From DASSKA01 sp035690905 (GTDB lineage Bacteria; Actinomycetota; Actinomycetes; Propionibacteriales; Nocardioidaceae), in assembly GCA_035690905.1 (NCBI GenBank), contig DASSKA010000124.1, positions 1 through 64,000 on the forward strand: a DNA stretch of 64,000 nt, in the 5' to 3' direction. A program made the translations under genes and the position numbers. The notes beneath the pieces were generated by a model that saw nothing but the letters and a program-made list of their open reading frames with translations, was not told the origin of the DNA and made no database searches. Positions 7,613 to 17,254 of the stretch are shown piece by piece (positions within the stretch are counted from its first letter, which is position 1; every line of letters begins with the position of its first letter).

Positions 7613-8343
7613 TTATACGCCGGTCGGCGACCTCATCCACTCCCTCAGGAGAGCGGCTCGTGACGCGACGTACTCGCTGAGCTCGTGGGCCGGGACGTGG
7701 GGAATGGTGAGGTTCATCTGGTTGAGCCGGCGGGCGATGACCAGCGACTCGAGCAACGCAGGGCTCGTCTCGGGCCAGGGACGGGCTTCGGCGCGTCGAC
7801 GACGCTCTGCGCGCGAGCCAACGCCTCGGCGAACAGCGTCCCGCAGAGAGGCTGGGCCACGGTGACGACGTGTGGCGGCACCCGCCAGTAGAGAACCTGG
7901 TCGCCGCGCAGGACGTCGAAGTTGGCTTCCGCGTTCCAGTCGGCAGCGTCGCGGTGCAGTCTCGCCGCGAGCTGGCCGAGTCTGCGGGCCGACGCGGGTG
8001 TCATACGGCTTCGCAGCGACCGTCCCTGCACCCAGTCGAGCAGCACGCACGACCGGTTGTCCCCGGCGCGCGTGGACGCGGCGCCGTCGCTGGTGGGATG
8101 GATGCGCGGGGCAGGTATGCCGTGCGCGTGCAGACGCTTCTGCCACGCCTGTTCCGCGATTTCGGTGCCGTCGGCGTGGATACGCTGCCGTGGGCCGATC
8201 CGCAGTGCGAATGGCCCTTGATCTGTCGCGACGCGGAACACGGTGTTGAACGACTCCGCGACGAAGGTCAGCCGGGCGGGGGTGACATCGAACCGTGTCA
8301 GCGCAAGGCGGGCGAGCCGACGTGACCCCGCGTCCAGCTGCAC
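7613..8343 (-). pseudogene. Aminoglycoside phosphotransferase-like gene, internal deletion and frameshift
   Basis: The N-terminal half (GTG 8343 down to about 7785) reads well as an APH/choline-kinase fold: FNTVFRVATDQGPFALRIG (nucleotide-binding lobe), VLLDWVQGRSLR (hinge) and ARRLGQLAARLHR. The reading frame then shifts, and the other frame gives a plausible family C-terminus (ALLESLVIARRLNQM to LREWMRSP, ending at 7613). The catalytic loop HGDxxxxN and the metal-binding DWD expected between the two halves are missing. The gene is thus broken by a deletion of perhaps 200 bases that also changes the frame, and cannot be an active kinase. Confidence 0.75.
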
Positions 8344-8566
8344 GGTGCCAGTCTCGCCGATGCGACACCGACCTTCTGGGAACTACGCGAGGTGCGCCAC
8401 GTGTCTTCGGCACACATCGCAGCCTGGTAACGGCCGTCACTTCGCTCGTCTGACAGGGGCATCGGCGCGATGGACCATCAGGCACTACATCCTTCATCTA
8501 GGCCTTCCGCGGCTGCCCCTGTCCGCGGCAAATTGGTGCGTTCGGGCGTCACCGGCTCGAGCTTGG

Positions 8567-9280
8567 TCAGCGGATCGCCACTTGAGTGCACCACGATTCG
8601 AAGCCCAGCCGGCGCGATGCAGAAATCGACGGACCGTTGCTGTGCCGGGCACCCCATCGGGCGAAGCCATGTTCTCGAATGGCAAACGAGGAGGCATGCT
8701 GGCCGACTACCTCGGAGAGCCCCCGTCCGCGCCACGCGGGTGCCACGATGACGCCGACGTCTCGTGGTTGGTCATGGAACGATTTCAGGTTGGATGCAGC
8801 CACCAGGACGCCATCTTCGATGATCCCGAAGGTGTGCGCCGGTTGGTCGGTCCAGCCCGACTCAGTCCAATCTGCTGCGTCGACGAGTTCTCGTAGCGAT
8901 GCCAACTGTGTCTCATTCACGCGCACCACGTCATCGACGGGTCCGGGGTCCACGTCCAGGAACCCGTGCCTGCTCGGCCCGATCAGCTGGAGCCCCCGTG
9001 CCGCTGCAAAGGCTTCCCAGAACGCAACGGCCTGGACCTCCTCGACCGGCTCGGCTTCGAGTGCCTGTCCAACCTGTGGAACGGCGGATCTCGGTAGGGA
9101 GACATGGCACCCATTCGCGCGCCAGGCCACGTAGTAGCCCTCATAGCCCTGGAGCCTCTTGCCGTGTGGGCGGGCGGTTACCGCTTGCCACAACTCCCCG
9201 CGATCAAGGCTGAACAGGGCCGTGTAGTAGTCGTTGAGGCTGGCCAGGGATGCTTCGCGCACGACCACGACCCTAACCAT
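8567..9280 (-). CDS. GNAT family N-acetyltransferase, two-domain type
   Basis: A 237-residue protein. The C-terminal half is a GNAT domain with VGVIVAPAWRGRGLSEVVGQHA (acetyl-CoA loop R-G-R-G) near residue 185 and the end strand ARWGARHSNGPSISASRRLGF, in which Asn and Ser are the usual catalytic-side residues. The N-terminal half (residues 1-110) resembles the degenerate GNAT-like half of actinobacterial two-domain members. Start ATG 9280 is chosen over upstream in-frame codons that read through unrelated low-complexity sequence. The 223 bases between it and the broken phosphotransferase gene hold no gene that I can support. Confidence 0.82.
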   Translation of the reverse strand: MVRVVVVREASLASLNDYYTALFSLDRGELWQAVTARPHGKRLQGYEGYYVAWRANGCHVSLPRSAVPQVGQALEAEPVEEVQAVAFWEAFAAARGLQLIGPSRHGFLDVDPGPVDDVVRVNETQLASLRELVDAADWTESGWTDQPAHTFGIIEDGVLVAASNLKSFHDQPRDVGVIVAPAWRGRGLSEVVGQHASSFAIREHGFARWGARHSNGPSISASRRLGFESWCTQVAIR

Positions 9281-9392
9281 GGAGTTGACAGCTGCGGGTA
9301 GGGCCGACGTCGACCGATGAGCGGCGGCAGCTTCCGACAGCTCCGCGCGAACAGCGGTAGACGCGGACGTCGGAGCGGCCGGGCCGGGCTCG

Positions 9393-9971
9393 CTAGCAGC
9401 GCCGGGTCGCCTCGAGGTCGGCGCGGGTGAAGACCGCAAGGGTGTCGAGCCCAACGTCGGCGAGGGCACGTCCGGGTGTCTTGCTGCGATCGATGGCGCA
9501 CACCACCGTGGACACGGTCGCGCCGGCAGCCCTCAGGGCGTTGGTTGCGTCTCGAGCTGCGCCGCCGGTGGTGACGATGTCCTCGACCAGGGTGACCCGG
9601 CGGCGCGTTACGTCCGCGCCCTCGGCCAGTCGCCGGGTGCCGTACTCCTTGGCCTTCTTGCGCACGAACACGGCGGGGATGCCGGTCAGGCTGCTGATCA
9701 TGGTGGCCAGCGGTACGCCACCGAGCTCGAGGCCGCCAAGGACCTCTGTTTCTGGCGGGACCAGGGGCTGCATGGCTTCGGCCACGCGGCGAAGCAGGTG
9801 CGGATCGGACTCGAACAGATACTTGTCGAAGTACTCGGTCGCGGTCTGGCCCGAGCGGAGCTGGAAGGTGCCTGTGAGCCGGCATCGCCTGTCGATGTCG
9901 CGCGCAAGAGTCTTCAGGGAGGTGGATAGCACGGTTGGATCGTGCCACAGCACGCACGGGGCCCGGCCCAT
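9393..9971 (-). CDS. pyrE: Orotate phosphoribosyltransferase
   Basis: This enzyme joins orotate to PRPP to make orotidine 5'-phosphate in pyrimidine synthesis. The PRPP-binding motif VTLVEDIVTTGGA near residue 127 is canonical, with the family substrate loop RKKAKEYGTRR and the dimer-interface lysines before it, and GGLELGGVPLA near residue 80. The protein is 192 residues from ATG 9971 or 179 from GTG 9932; both are plausible and neither has a strong Shine-Dalgarno. It stands alone, away from the other pyr genes, as is common in actinobacteria. Confidence 0.93.
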   Translation of the reverse strand: MGRAPCVLWHDPTVLSTSLKTLARDIDRRCRLTGTFQLRSGQTATEYFDKYLFESDPHLLRRVAEAMQPLVPPETEVLGGLELGGVPLATMISSLTGIPAVFVRKKAKEYGTRRLAEGADVTRRRVTLVEDIVTTGGAARDATNALRAAGATVSTVVCAIDRSKTPGRALADVGLDTLAVFTRADLEATRRC

Positions 9972-10009
9972 CCGACGACGTCACTCTTCGCGGCAGCTCC
10001 GCGCGGGTC

Positions 10010-10267
10010 TCACTCGTAGTGGAAGCGAGCCTGGAGGATGACCAGGTCGTCCTCCTCAACGAGGTAGACCAGGCGGTGCTCCTCGGAGATGCGACGTGAC
10101 CAGCACCCTGCGAGCATGTGTCGGAGCGGTTCTGGCTTGCCGATGCCGGTGAAGGGATCGCGCAGGGCGTCGTCGATGAGCCGGTTGATGCGCTCGAGGG
10201 TGGCGCGATCTGCAGTTAGCCAGTGGGTGCAGTCGGCCCAGCCGTTCGGTGTGAGAACCAGCCTCAT
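10010..10267 (-). CDS. yoeB: YoeB/Txe family toxin
   Basis: An 85-residue RelE-fold mRNA interferase. The family pattern is clear: RINRLIDDALRDPFTGIGKPEPLRH, then SRRISEEHRLVYLVEEDDLVILQARFHYE, in which the Glu, Arg, His and C-terminal His-Tyr correspond to the YoeB active site (E46, R65, H83, Y84 in E. coli). Such toxins cleave mRNA in the ribosomal A site. Its ATG overlaps the antitoxin stop in ATGA, ensuring antitoxin is made first. All catalytic positions look intact, so the system is likely functional. Confidence 0.93.
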   Translation of the reverse strand: MRLVLTPNGWADCTHWLTADRATLERINRLIDDALRDPFTGIGKPEPLRHMLAGCWSRRISEEHRLVYLVEEDDLVILQARFHYE

Positions 10268-10509
10268 TGCGCCAGATCGCGCTGCTCTCGCTGGCCCTCG
10301 CGGGCCTGCTGGAGACTCTCCAGCAGGTGACGGGCGTTTGCTGGTACGCGCAGCAGGTGCGCGGTCTCCTCCAGGGCGTCGTAGTCATCTCGAGAGATCA
10401 GGACAGCGTCGCCGCGACGCGAGGTGATCTCGACCGGCGTGCGATCTTGGTTCACCTTCTCGATGAGGGGAAAGAGGTTCTTCCGCGCCTCGCTTGCGGT
10501 CACTGCCAT
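10264..10509 (-). CDS. yefM: YefM/Phd family antitoxin
   Basis: An 81-residue Phd/YefM antitoxin. It begins MAVTASEARKNLFPLIEKVN with the DNA-binding N-terminal fold and continues PVEITSRRGDAVLISRDDYDALEET; the charged tail binds and neutralises YoeB. The start is ATG 10509, with GGAGG eight bases upstream, rather than an in-frame codon at 10593. Translational coupling and the operator-like GTAC pair just upstream indicate the usual autoregulated operon. Confidence 0.93.
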   Translation of the reverse strand: MAVTASEARKNLFPLIEKVNQDRTPVEITSRRGDAVLISRDDYDALEETAHLLRVPANARHLLESLQQAREGQREQRDLAQ

Positions 10510-10523
10510 CACAACCTCCACTC

Positions 10524-10539
10524 GTACAAGATCCAGTAC
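10524..10539. promoter_or_regulatory. Putative YefM operator
   Basis: Two GTAC palindromes (10524-10527 and 10536-10539) lie 12 bases centre to centre, about 15-30 bases upstream of yefM. E. coli YefM binds paired sites with a TGTACA core, so this is a reasonable operator. It is inferred by analogy only. Confidence 0.4.
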
Positions 10540-10634
10540 CAGTATGCGTTGGTGGGGGCGCGCATGCAACGTCCGCAATTCGGCTGAGTGCATTGCACGG
10601 CCCGGCTCGCCGCTGAAGAACCGGAGACAGCCAG

Positions 10635-12035
<1,401 letters not shown>

Positions 12036-12041
12036 GGGACG

Positions 12042-12047
12042 AGCCTA
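12042..12047 (-). promoter_or_regulatory. -10 box of leaderless lpdA promoter
   Basis: TAGGCT on the minus strand, six bases from ATG 12035, with no Shine-Dalgarno between them. Confidence 0.55.
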
Positions 12048-12095
12048 TTCGGTGCCGTGCCGCCGGGATCGACCGGTCCACGCCCGCCGGCTCGA

Positions 12096-12138
12096 CGCTG
12101 CGCGAGCGCCGGTTCGGCGCTGCGCGAGCGCCGGTTCG
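12096..12138. repeat. Two-copy 22-bp tandem repeat
   Basis: The 21-base unit starting CGCTGCGCGAGCGCCGG occurs at 12096-12116 and again, identical, at 12118-12138 (period 22). It lies between lpdA and the sirohydrochlorin chelatase stop, just upstream of the lpdA promoter. Confidence 0.9.
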
Positions 12139-12140
12139 AC

Positions 12141-12884
12141 TCAGACCGGGACGAGCTCGACGGCGCCGACCGCGTAGCGGGCCAGCACGGTCCGGGCCAC
12201 CTCGAGGTCCACGCCGAGCGGCTCCGAGACCGCCACCGCGCCGGCCTCGAGGGCCAGCTCGGCCGCGCGGTTCGGCAGGGTGCCCGGAGCGAGGAACAGC
12301 GACCCCACCGCGATGTGCCGGCGCCCCTCGGCGCGGAACGCGCGGACCGCCTCACCGGTGGCCGGGGGAGCAGCGGAGGCGAAGGCGGCCACGGTGGGCA
12401 GCCGGTGCTTGTTCCCCCAGAGCCGGGCCAGCCTGGCGACCGTCTGGTTGGCGAGCGCGTCGGAGGAGCCGGCGGCGGCCAGCACCAGCGCGTCCAGCTC
12501 ACGGACCCGGGCCTGCTTCAGCGCCGAGCGGAGTCGCTGGTCGAGCACGTCCAGGAACACCGGCTCCACGCCGAGGATCCGCGAGGCGCGGATCCGCACC
12601 TCCGGGTGCCGGCTGGAGGCGGCGGCGACCGCAGACGGGACGTCCACGGTCGCGTGGAAGGCCTCGGTGAGCAGCAGCGGCACCACCACGATCTCGTCGT
12701 GGCCTGCCTTCACCAGCCGGTCCACGACGGTCTCGAAAGACGGGCGGGACAGGTCGAGGAACGCCGACTCGATGCGCAGGTCCGGGCGCATCGAGCGGAC
12801 CTGGTCGACCAGGCCGCGGATGGTCCGGGCGGAGCGGGGGTCACGGCTGCCGTGGGCGAGAGCCACCAGCGCTGGTGCGGTCAT
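12141..12884 (-). CDS. Sirohydrochlorin chelatase (CbiX/SirB family)
   Basis: A 247-residue class II chelatase that inserts metal into sirohydrochlorin, here most likely iron for the siroheme of the sulfite reductase two genes upstream. Both halves carry the family's HGS-type motif: the first is LVALAHGSRDPRSARTI; the second half has AAAGSSDALANQTVARLA. The metal-binding His and Glu of VPLLLTEAFHATVDVP are present. The start ATG 12884 overlaps the cysH stop in ATGA. It is the third gene of the sulfur assimilation operon. Confidence 0.9.
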   Translation of the reverse strand: MTAPALVALAHGSRDPRSARTIRGLVDQVRSMRPDLRIESAFLDLSRPSFETVVDRLVKAGHDEIVVVPLLLTEAFHATVDVPSAVAAASSRHPEVRIRASRILGVEPVFLDVLDQRLRSALKQARVRELDALVLAAAGSSDALANQTVARLARLWGNKHRLPTVAAFASAAPPATGEAVRAFRAEGRRHIAVGSLFLAPGTLPNRAAELALEAGAVAVSEPLGVDLEVARTVLARYAVGAVELVPV

Positions 12885-13684
12885 GGGAGCTTCCTGCCTT
12901 TCTCGATGGGGGTGACCGACGACGCTGTCGGGAGGCTTCGGTGGATGCCGCACTCGGTCTTGGCCGTGCCGGCCCAGCGACCGCTGCGGGGGTCGGCCCC
13001 GGCCGCGACCCGGCGGGTGCACGGCCAGCAACCGATCGAGGGATACCCGTCGTGCTGCAAGGGGTTCACGAGGACGTCGTGCTCGGCGATGTAACGCTGC
13101 ACCCGTTCGTCGGTCCAGCGCGCGAGGGGAGCGACCCGCACCTTGCGACGGCTCTCGTCCCAGCCGATCACCGGCGTGATCACCCGGTCCCGGGTCTCCG
13201 CCCGGCGCAGCCCGGTGGCCCACGCGTCGTACACCGCAAGTGCCTGCTCGAGCGGACGTACCTTGCGCAGCGCGCAGCACAGGTCCGGGTCTCGGCCGAA
13301 CAGGTCCTTGCCGTACGCCGCGTCCTGCTCGGCCACCGACTGCTCCGGGGTCACGGTGACCACGTTCACCGGCAGGGTGGCCGCCACTGCATCCCGGGTG
13401 CCGATGGTCTCGGCGAAGTGGTAGCCGGTGTCCAGGAACACCACGTCGATGCCCGGTGCCACGCGGGAGGCCAAGTGGGCCAGCACGGCGTCGGCCATCG
13501 ACGAGGTGACGCAGAACCGCTCGCCGAACGTGGCCGCCGCCCACTCCAGGATCACTTCGGCCGGGGCGAGCTCGAGCTCCGCGCCGGCGTGGCGGACCAG
13601 GTCGCGCAGCTCCGCCTCGCTGCGGCCGTCGGTGCTGGTACCGCGGAAGGCGCGGGCAGCCGTCGTGGTCGCCACCGCGGTCAT
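12881..13684 (-). CDS. cysH: Adenylyl-sulfate reductase (CysH, 4Fe-4S type)
   Basis: A 267-residue thioredoxin-dependent reductase that turns adenylyl-sulfate into sulfite. The PP-loop-like ERFCVTSSMADAVLAHL is at residue 55. The iron-sulfur ligands are present as a CC pair (DLCCALRKVRPLE) and CWPC (PSIGCWPCTRRV), which indicates the APS-type (4Fe-4S) enzyme rather than the cluster-free PAPS reductase. The catalytic cysteine is in KTECGIH near the C-terminus. Its ATG overlaps the stop of the sulfite reductase gene in ATGA, so all three sulfur genes are translationally coupled. Confidence 0.95.
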   Translation of the reverse strand: MTAVATTTAARAFRGTSTDGRSEAELRDLVRHAGAELELAPAEVILEWAAATFGERFCVTSSMADAVLAHLASRVAPGIDVVFLDTGYHFAETIGTRDAVAATLPVNVVTVTPEQSVAEQDAAYGKDLFGRDPDLCCALRKVRPLEQALAVYDAWATGLRRAETRDRVITPVIGWDESRRKVRVAPLARWTDERVQRYIAEHDVLVNPLQHDGYPSIGCWPCTRRVAAGADPRSGRWAGTAKTECGIHRSLPTASSVTPIEKGRKLP

Positions 13685-15444
13685 GCGACCACCTCGTCCA
13701 GCAGCCGCTCGCCACGGAGCACCTCGTCGTCGGTACGCGCGACCCAGGCGGCGAACGACTCTCCGTCGTGACGCTCGGCGAGGTAGGCCCGCACCACGTT
13801 GGTCACGTACTCGTCGAGACCGGCGCTGGTCACCTTGTGTGCGCGCAGCTTGCGGCCGAACGTGGCGGTCAGCCCGAGGCCGCCGCCCAGGTGCACCTGG
13901 AAGCCCTCGACCTGGTTTCCGTCCTCGTCGAGGACCAGCTGGCCCTTGAGCCCGATGTCGGCGACCTGGGTGCGCGCGCAGGCGTTCGGGCAGCCGTTCA
14001 CGTTGACGGTGATCGGCACGTCCAGGTCGGGGAACCGGCGCTCCAGCTCGTCGACCAGCGCGGCCGCCCGCTGCTTGGTGTCCACGATCGCGAGCTTGCA
14101 GAACTCGATGCCGGTGCAGGCCATCGTGGAGCGGCGCCAGTACGACGGACGGGCGGTCAGCCCCAGCGGTTCGAGCGCGCCGAGCAGCGGCTCGACGTTC
14201 TCCTTCTCGACCCCGATGACGACCAGCTTCTGATAGGCGGTCAGCCGGACCCCTGCCGCGCCGTACTCCTCGACGATGTCGCCGAGCCCGGTGAGCACCT
14301 CCCCGGAGATCCGGCCGACGGTGCTCGTCACACCGAGGTAGAACCTGCCGTCCTTCTGCTCGTGCACGCCGATGTGGTCGCCGTTGCCCACCGGCTCCGG
14401 CGGGGACGGGCAGTCCACCAACCGGCGGTGCAGGTACTCGTTCTCGAGCACCTCGCGGAACCGGGCCACGCCCCAGTCGGCGACCAGGAACTTCAGCCTG
14501 GCCCGGGACCGGAGCCGCCGGTAGCCGTAGTCCCGGAACACCGAGACCACGCCCTCCCAGGCATCGGCGACCTCCTCGAGGGGGATCCACACGCCGAGCT
14601 TCTGGGCGAGCATCGGGTTGGTGGACAGCCCGCCGCCGACCCACAGGTCGAAGCCGGGGCCGTGTTCGGGGTGCACGGTGCCGACGAACGCGACGTCGTT
14701 GATCTGCGGCGCGCCGTCCATGCTCGGGTGGCCGCTGACCGAGGTCTTGAACTTGCGGGGCAGGTTGGAGTACTCGCTGTTGCCCTGCCGGCGGCGCTTG
14801 ATCTCCTGCAGCGCCGGGGTGCCGTCGATGATCTCGTCGGCGGCGATCCCGGCGACGGGGGATCCGAGGAACCCGCGCGGCGAGTCGCCGCAGGCCTCCT
14901 CCGTCTCCAGGCCGACGGCCTCCAGGCGCCGCCAGATCTCCGGCACGCTCTCGATGCCCACCCAGTGGTACTGGATGTTCTGCCGGTCGGTGATGTCGGC
15001 GGTGCCGCGGGCGAAGTCGGTGGAGATGCCGCCGAGGGTGCGCAGCGCCTCGGCGCTCAGCAGGGCGCCGTCGCTGCGGACCCGCATCATGAAGTAGCGG
15101 TCCTCGAGCTCCTCGGGTTCCAGCGCTCCGGTCTTGCCGCCGTCGAGGCCGGGCCGGCGCTGGGTGTAGAGGCCGAACCAGCGGAACCGGCCGCGCAGGT
15201 CAGCGGGGTCGATGGAGTCGAAGCCGCGGTGGGCGTAGATGTTCTCGATGCGGGCCCGGACGTGGAGCGGGTCGTCGTCCTTCTTCTGCTGCTCGCTGCC
15301 GTTGAGCGGCTCACGGAAGCCGAGCGCCCACTGGCCCTCGCCGCGCGGCTGGCGTGGCCGTCCGGAGCGGCCCGGACCCGACGGGCCCGGCTTGGTGGAG
15401 GTGCGGCTGGATGGTGCCGTGGGGGTTGCGCTGTGCGGAGTCAT
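13681..15444 (-). CDS. sir: Assimilatory sulfite reductase (ferredoxin, siroheme)
   Basis: A 587-residue nitrite/sulfite reductase-family enzyme making sulfide from sulfite. The duplicated NIR/SIR domains are evident. The cluster and siroheme cysteines lie in CTGIEFCKLAI and VNGCPNACARTQ (residues about 430-490), with the substrate-side RQNIQYHWVGIE and the arginines of PRKFKTSVSGHPS. Nitrite reductase is an alternative on fold alone, but the coupling to cysH and a chelatase makes sulfite the natural substrate. The first 35 residues are a Ser/Pro/Arg-rich extension of unknown role. The start ATG 15444 lacks a strong ribosome site; a leader peptide gene lies upstream. Confidence 0.95.
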   Translation of the reverse strand: MTPHSATPTAPSSRTSTKPGPSGPGRSGRPRQPRGEGQWALGFREPLNGSEQQKKDDDPLHVRARIENIYAHRGFDSIDPADLRGRFRWFGLYTQRRPGLDGGKTGALEPEELEDRYFMMRVRSDGALLSAEALRTLGGISTDFARGTADITDRQNIQYHWVGIESVPEIWRRLEAVGLETEEACGDSPRGFLGSPVAGIAADEIIDGTPALQEIKRRRQGNSEYSNLPRKFKTSVSGHPSMDGAPQINDVAFVGTVHPEHGPGFDLWVGGGLSTNPMLAQKLGVWIPLEEVADAWEGVVSVFRDYGYRRLRSRARLKFLVADWGVARFREVLENEYLHRRLVDCPSPPEPVGNGDHIGVHEQKDGRFYLGVTSTVGRISGEVLTGLGDIVEEYGAAGVRLTAYQKLVVIGVEKENVEPLLGALEPLGLTARPSYWRRSTMACTGIEFCKLAIVDTKQRAAALVDELERRFPDLDVPITVNVNGCPNACARTQVADIGLKGQLVLDEDGNQVEGFQVHLGGGLGLTATFGRKLRAHKVTSAGLDEYVTNVVRAYLAERHDGESFAAWVARTDDEVLRGERLLDEVVA

Positions 15445-15494
15445 GAGTACTGGCGTGTCCTGAAGTCGTGGTGCGCACGAGTCGCAGGGCTTGT

Positions 15495-15512
15495 TCCGAC
15501 GTCGCTGTCGGA
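15495..15512. other. Small hairpin between leader peptide and sulfite reductase gene
   Basis: An inverted repeat, TCCGAC-N6-GTCGGA, lies in the RNA between the leader-peptide stop and sir. It could be part of an attenuation structure; the stem is only six base pairs. Confidence 0.3.
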
Positions 15513-15549
15513 TGCCGGCGAGCGCGCGCCCGGGGGAGAAGGGCTGGTT

Positions 15550-15639
15550 TCAGGCCGGCCAACACATCATGCTGCGCATGCGACCGAGGTCTACGTGGCG
15601 GCGGGCCACGAGATGCTTGGTCGTTGCAGCGCTGATCAT
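15550..15639 (-). CDS. Leader peptide of the sulfur assimilation operon
   Basis: A 29-codon ORF ending 105 bases upstream of the sulfite reductase start, same strand. It contains ARRHVDLGRMRSMMC and ends CWPA. Short actinobacterial leader peptides carrying RRHVDL and one or more cysteines near the end are found ahead of sulfur and cysteine genes, and this matches in motif, size and context. The late Cys codon suggests translation-dependent sensing of charged tRNA-Cys. It has not been shown here that it is translated; no strong Shine-Dalgarno is seen. It is too short for routine gene calls. Confidence 0.72.
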   Translation of the reverse strand: MISAATTKHLVARRHVDLGRMRSMMCWPA

Positions 15640-15769
15640 GCGAAGAAGTCTCGGGGACGCCCGCGCTTCACCACAAACCCGAATCTCGCAATCTGAGACG
15701 TTTGTTCATATTCTGGTACGCCGGAGGGGCGCGGCGCTGACCCGGGTGCGCCGCGCCGGGCGGCCTCAC

Positions 15770-15775
15770 TACGCT
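15770..15775 (+). promoter_or_regulatory. -10 box of leaderless glyA promoter
   Basis: TACGCT lies six bases before ATG 15782. It fixes the glyA start, since the reading frame is open much further upstream. Confidence 0.55.
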
Positions 15776-15781
15776 GACGGC

Positions 15782-17254
15782 ATGACCGACACCCGGACCG
15801 AGTCCTCTTCGACTTCCGACACCGCGGCCACGGCCAGCGAGGCCTACCGCGCAGCCCTGGAGGTGATCGAGTCGGTCGAGCCGCGGATCGCGGCGGCCAC
15901 CCGGGCCGAGCTTGCCGACCAGCGGGGCTCACTGAAGCTGATCGCCAGCGAGAACTACGCCTCCCCGGCGGTGCTGCTGACGATGAGCAGCTTCCTGTCC
16001 GACAAGTACGCCGAGGGCACGATCGGGCACCGGTTCTACGCCGGCTGCCAGAACGTGGACACGGTCGAGGCGATCGCGGCCGAGCACGCGCGCGAGCTGT
16101 TCGGCGCGCCGTACGCCTATGCGCAACCGCACTCCGGCATCGACGCGAACCTGGTCGGCTTCTGGTCGATTCTCGCGCACCGGGTCGAGTCGCCGGCGCT
16201 GGAGAAGCTGGGCGCCAAGTCGGTCAACGACCTCTCCGAGGAGGACTGGGAAGCGCTGCGCCACGAGTTCGGGAACCAGCGGATGCTGGGCATGTCGCTG
16301 GACGCCGGCGGTCACCTGACCCACGGCTTCCGGCCGAACATCTCCGGGAAGATGTTCCACCAGCGCAGCTACGGCACCGACCCGGAGACCGGGCTGCTGG
16401 ACTACGACCGGGTGGCAGCAGCGGCCCGGGAGTTCAAGCCGCTGGTGCTGATCGCGGGGTACTCGGCCTACCCGCGCCGGATCAACTTCGCGAAGATGCG
16501 CGAGATCGCCGACGAGGTGGGCGCCACGCTGATGGTGGACATGGCGCACTTCGCCGGTCTGGTCGCCGGCAAGGTGTTCACCGGCGACGAGGACCCGGTG
16601 CCGTTCGCACACGTGACGACCACGACCACGCACAAGTCGCTGCGCGGGCCGCGCGGCGGCCTGGTGCTGGCGCAGGAGGAGTACGCCGACTCCGTCGACC
16701 GCGGCTGCCCGATGGTGCTCGGCGGGCCGCTGTCACACGTGATGGCCGCCAAGGCGGTCGCGCTCGCCGAGGCCCGGCAGCCGTCGTTCCGGACCTACGC
16801 GCAGAACGTCGCGGACAACGCTAAGGCGCTCGCCGAGGGCTTCCTGTCCCGGGACGCGACGCTGGTGACCGGCGGCACCGACAACCACATCGTGCTGCTC
16901 GACGTGTCCGGCTTCGGCCTCACCGGCCGGCAGGCCGAGTCGGCGCTGCTGGACGCCGGCGTGGTCACCAACCGCAACTCGGTGCCCTCGGACCCGAACG
17001 GCGCGTGGTACACCTCCGGGATCCGGTTCGGCACCCCCGCGCTGACCACGCGGGGCTTCGGCCCCGCCGAGCTCGACCGGGTCGCCGAGCTCGTGGTCGA
17101 GGTGCTGCGCAACACCACGCCCAGCACCACCAAGGCCGGCACCCCGTCGAAGGCCAGCTACACGCTCGCCGACGGTGTTGCCGAGCGGACCAAGGCCGCC
17201 TCCGCCGAGATGCTGGACAAGTTCCCGCTCTACCCCGGCCTGGACCTCGCCTAG
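15782..17254 (+). CDS. glyA: Serine hydroxymethyltransferase, long form
   Basis: A 490-residue PLP enzyme interconverting serine and glycine with transfer of a one-carbon unit to tetrahydrofolate. The PLP lysine is in VTTTTTHKSLRGPRGG near residue 285, with SENYASPAVL near 60, the active-site VDMAHFAGLVAG near 250 and TDNHIVLLDV near 362. It is longer than the common 420-residue form owing to an insert around residues 140-190 (ALEKLGAKSVNDLSEEDW), seen in a subgroup of actinobacterial SHMTs. Start ATG 15782 fits a leaderless promoter. It is divergent from the sulfur operon, which shares serine/cysteine metabolism. Confidence 0.95.
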   Translation: MTDTRTESSSTSDTAATASEAYRAALEVIESVEPRIAAATRAELADQRGSLKLIASENYASPAVLLTMSSFLSDKYAEGTIGHRFYAGCQNVDTVEAIAAEHARELFGAPYAYAQPHSGIDANLVGFWSILAHRVESPALEKLGAKSVNDLSEEDWEALRHEFGNQRMLGMSLDAGGHLTHGFRPNISGKMFHQRSYGTDPETGLLDYDRVAAAAREFKPLVLIAGYSAYPRRINFAKMREIADEVGATLMVDMAHFAGLVAGKVFTGDEDPVPFAHVTTTTTHKSLRGPRGGLVLAQEEYADSVDRGCPMVLGGPLSHVMAAKAVALAEARQPSFRTYAQNVADNAKALAEGFLSRDATLVTGGTDNHIVLLDVSGFGLTGRQAESALLDAGVVTNRNSVPSDPNGAWYTSGIRFGTPALTTRGFGPAELDRVAELVVEVLRNTTPSTTKAGTPSKASYTLADGVAERTKAASAEMLDKFPLYPGLDLA

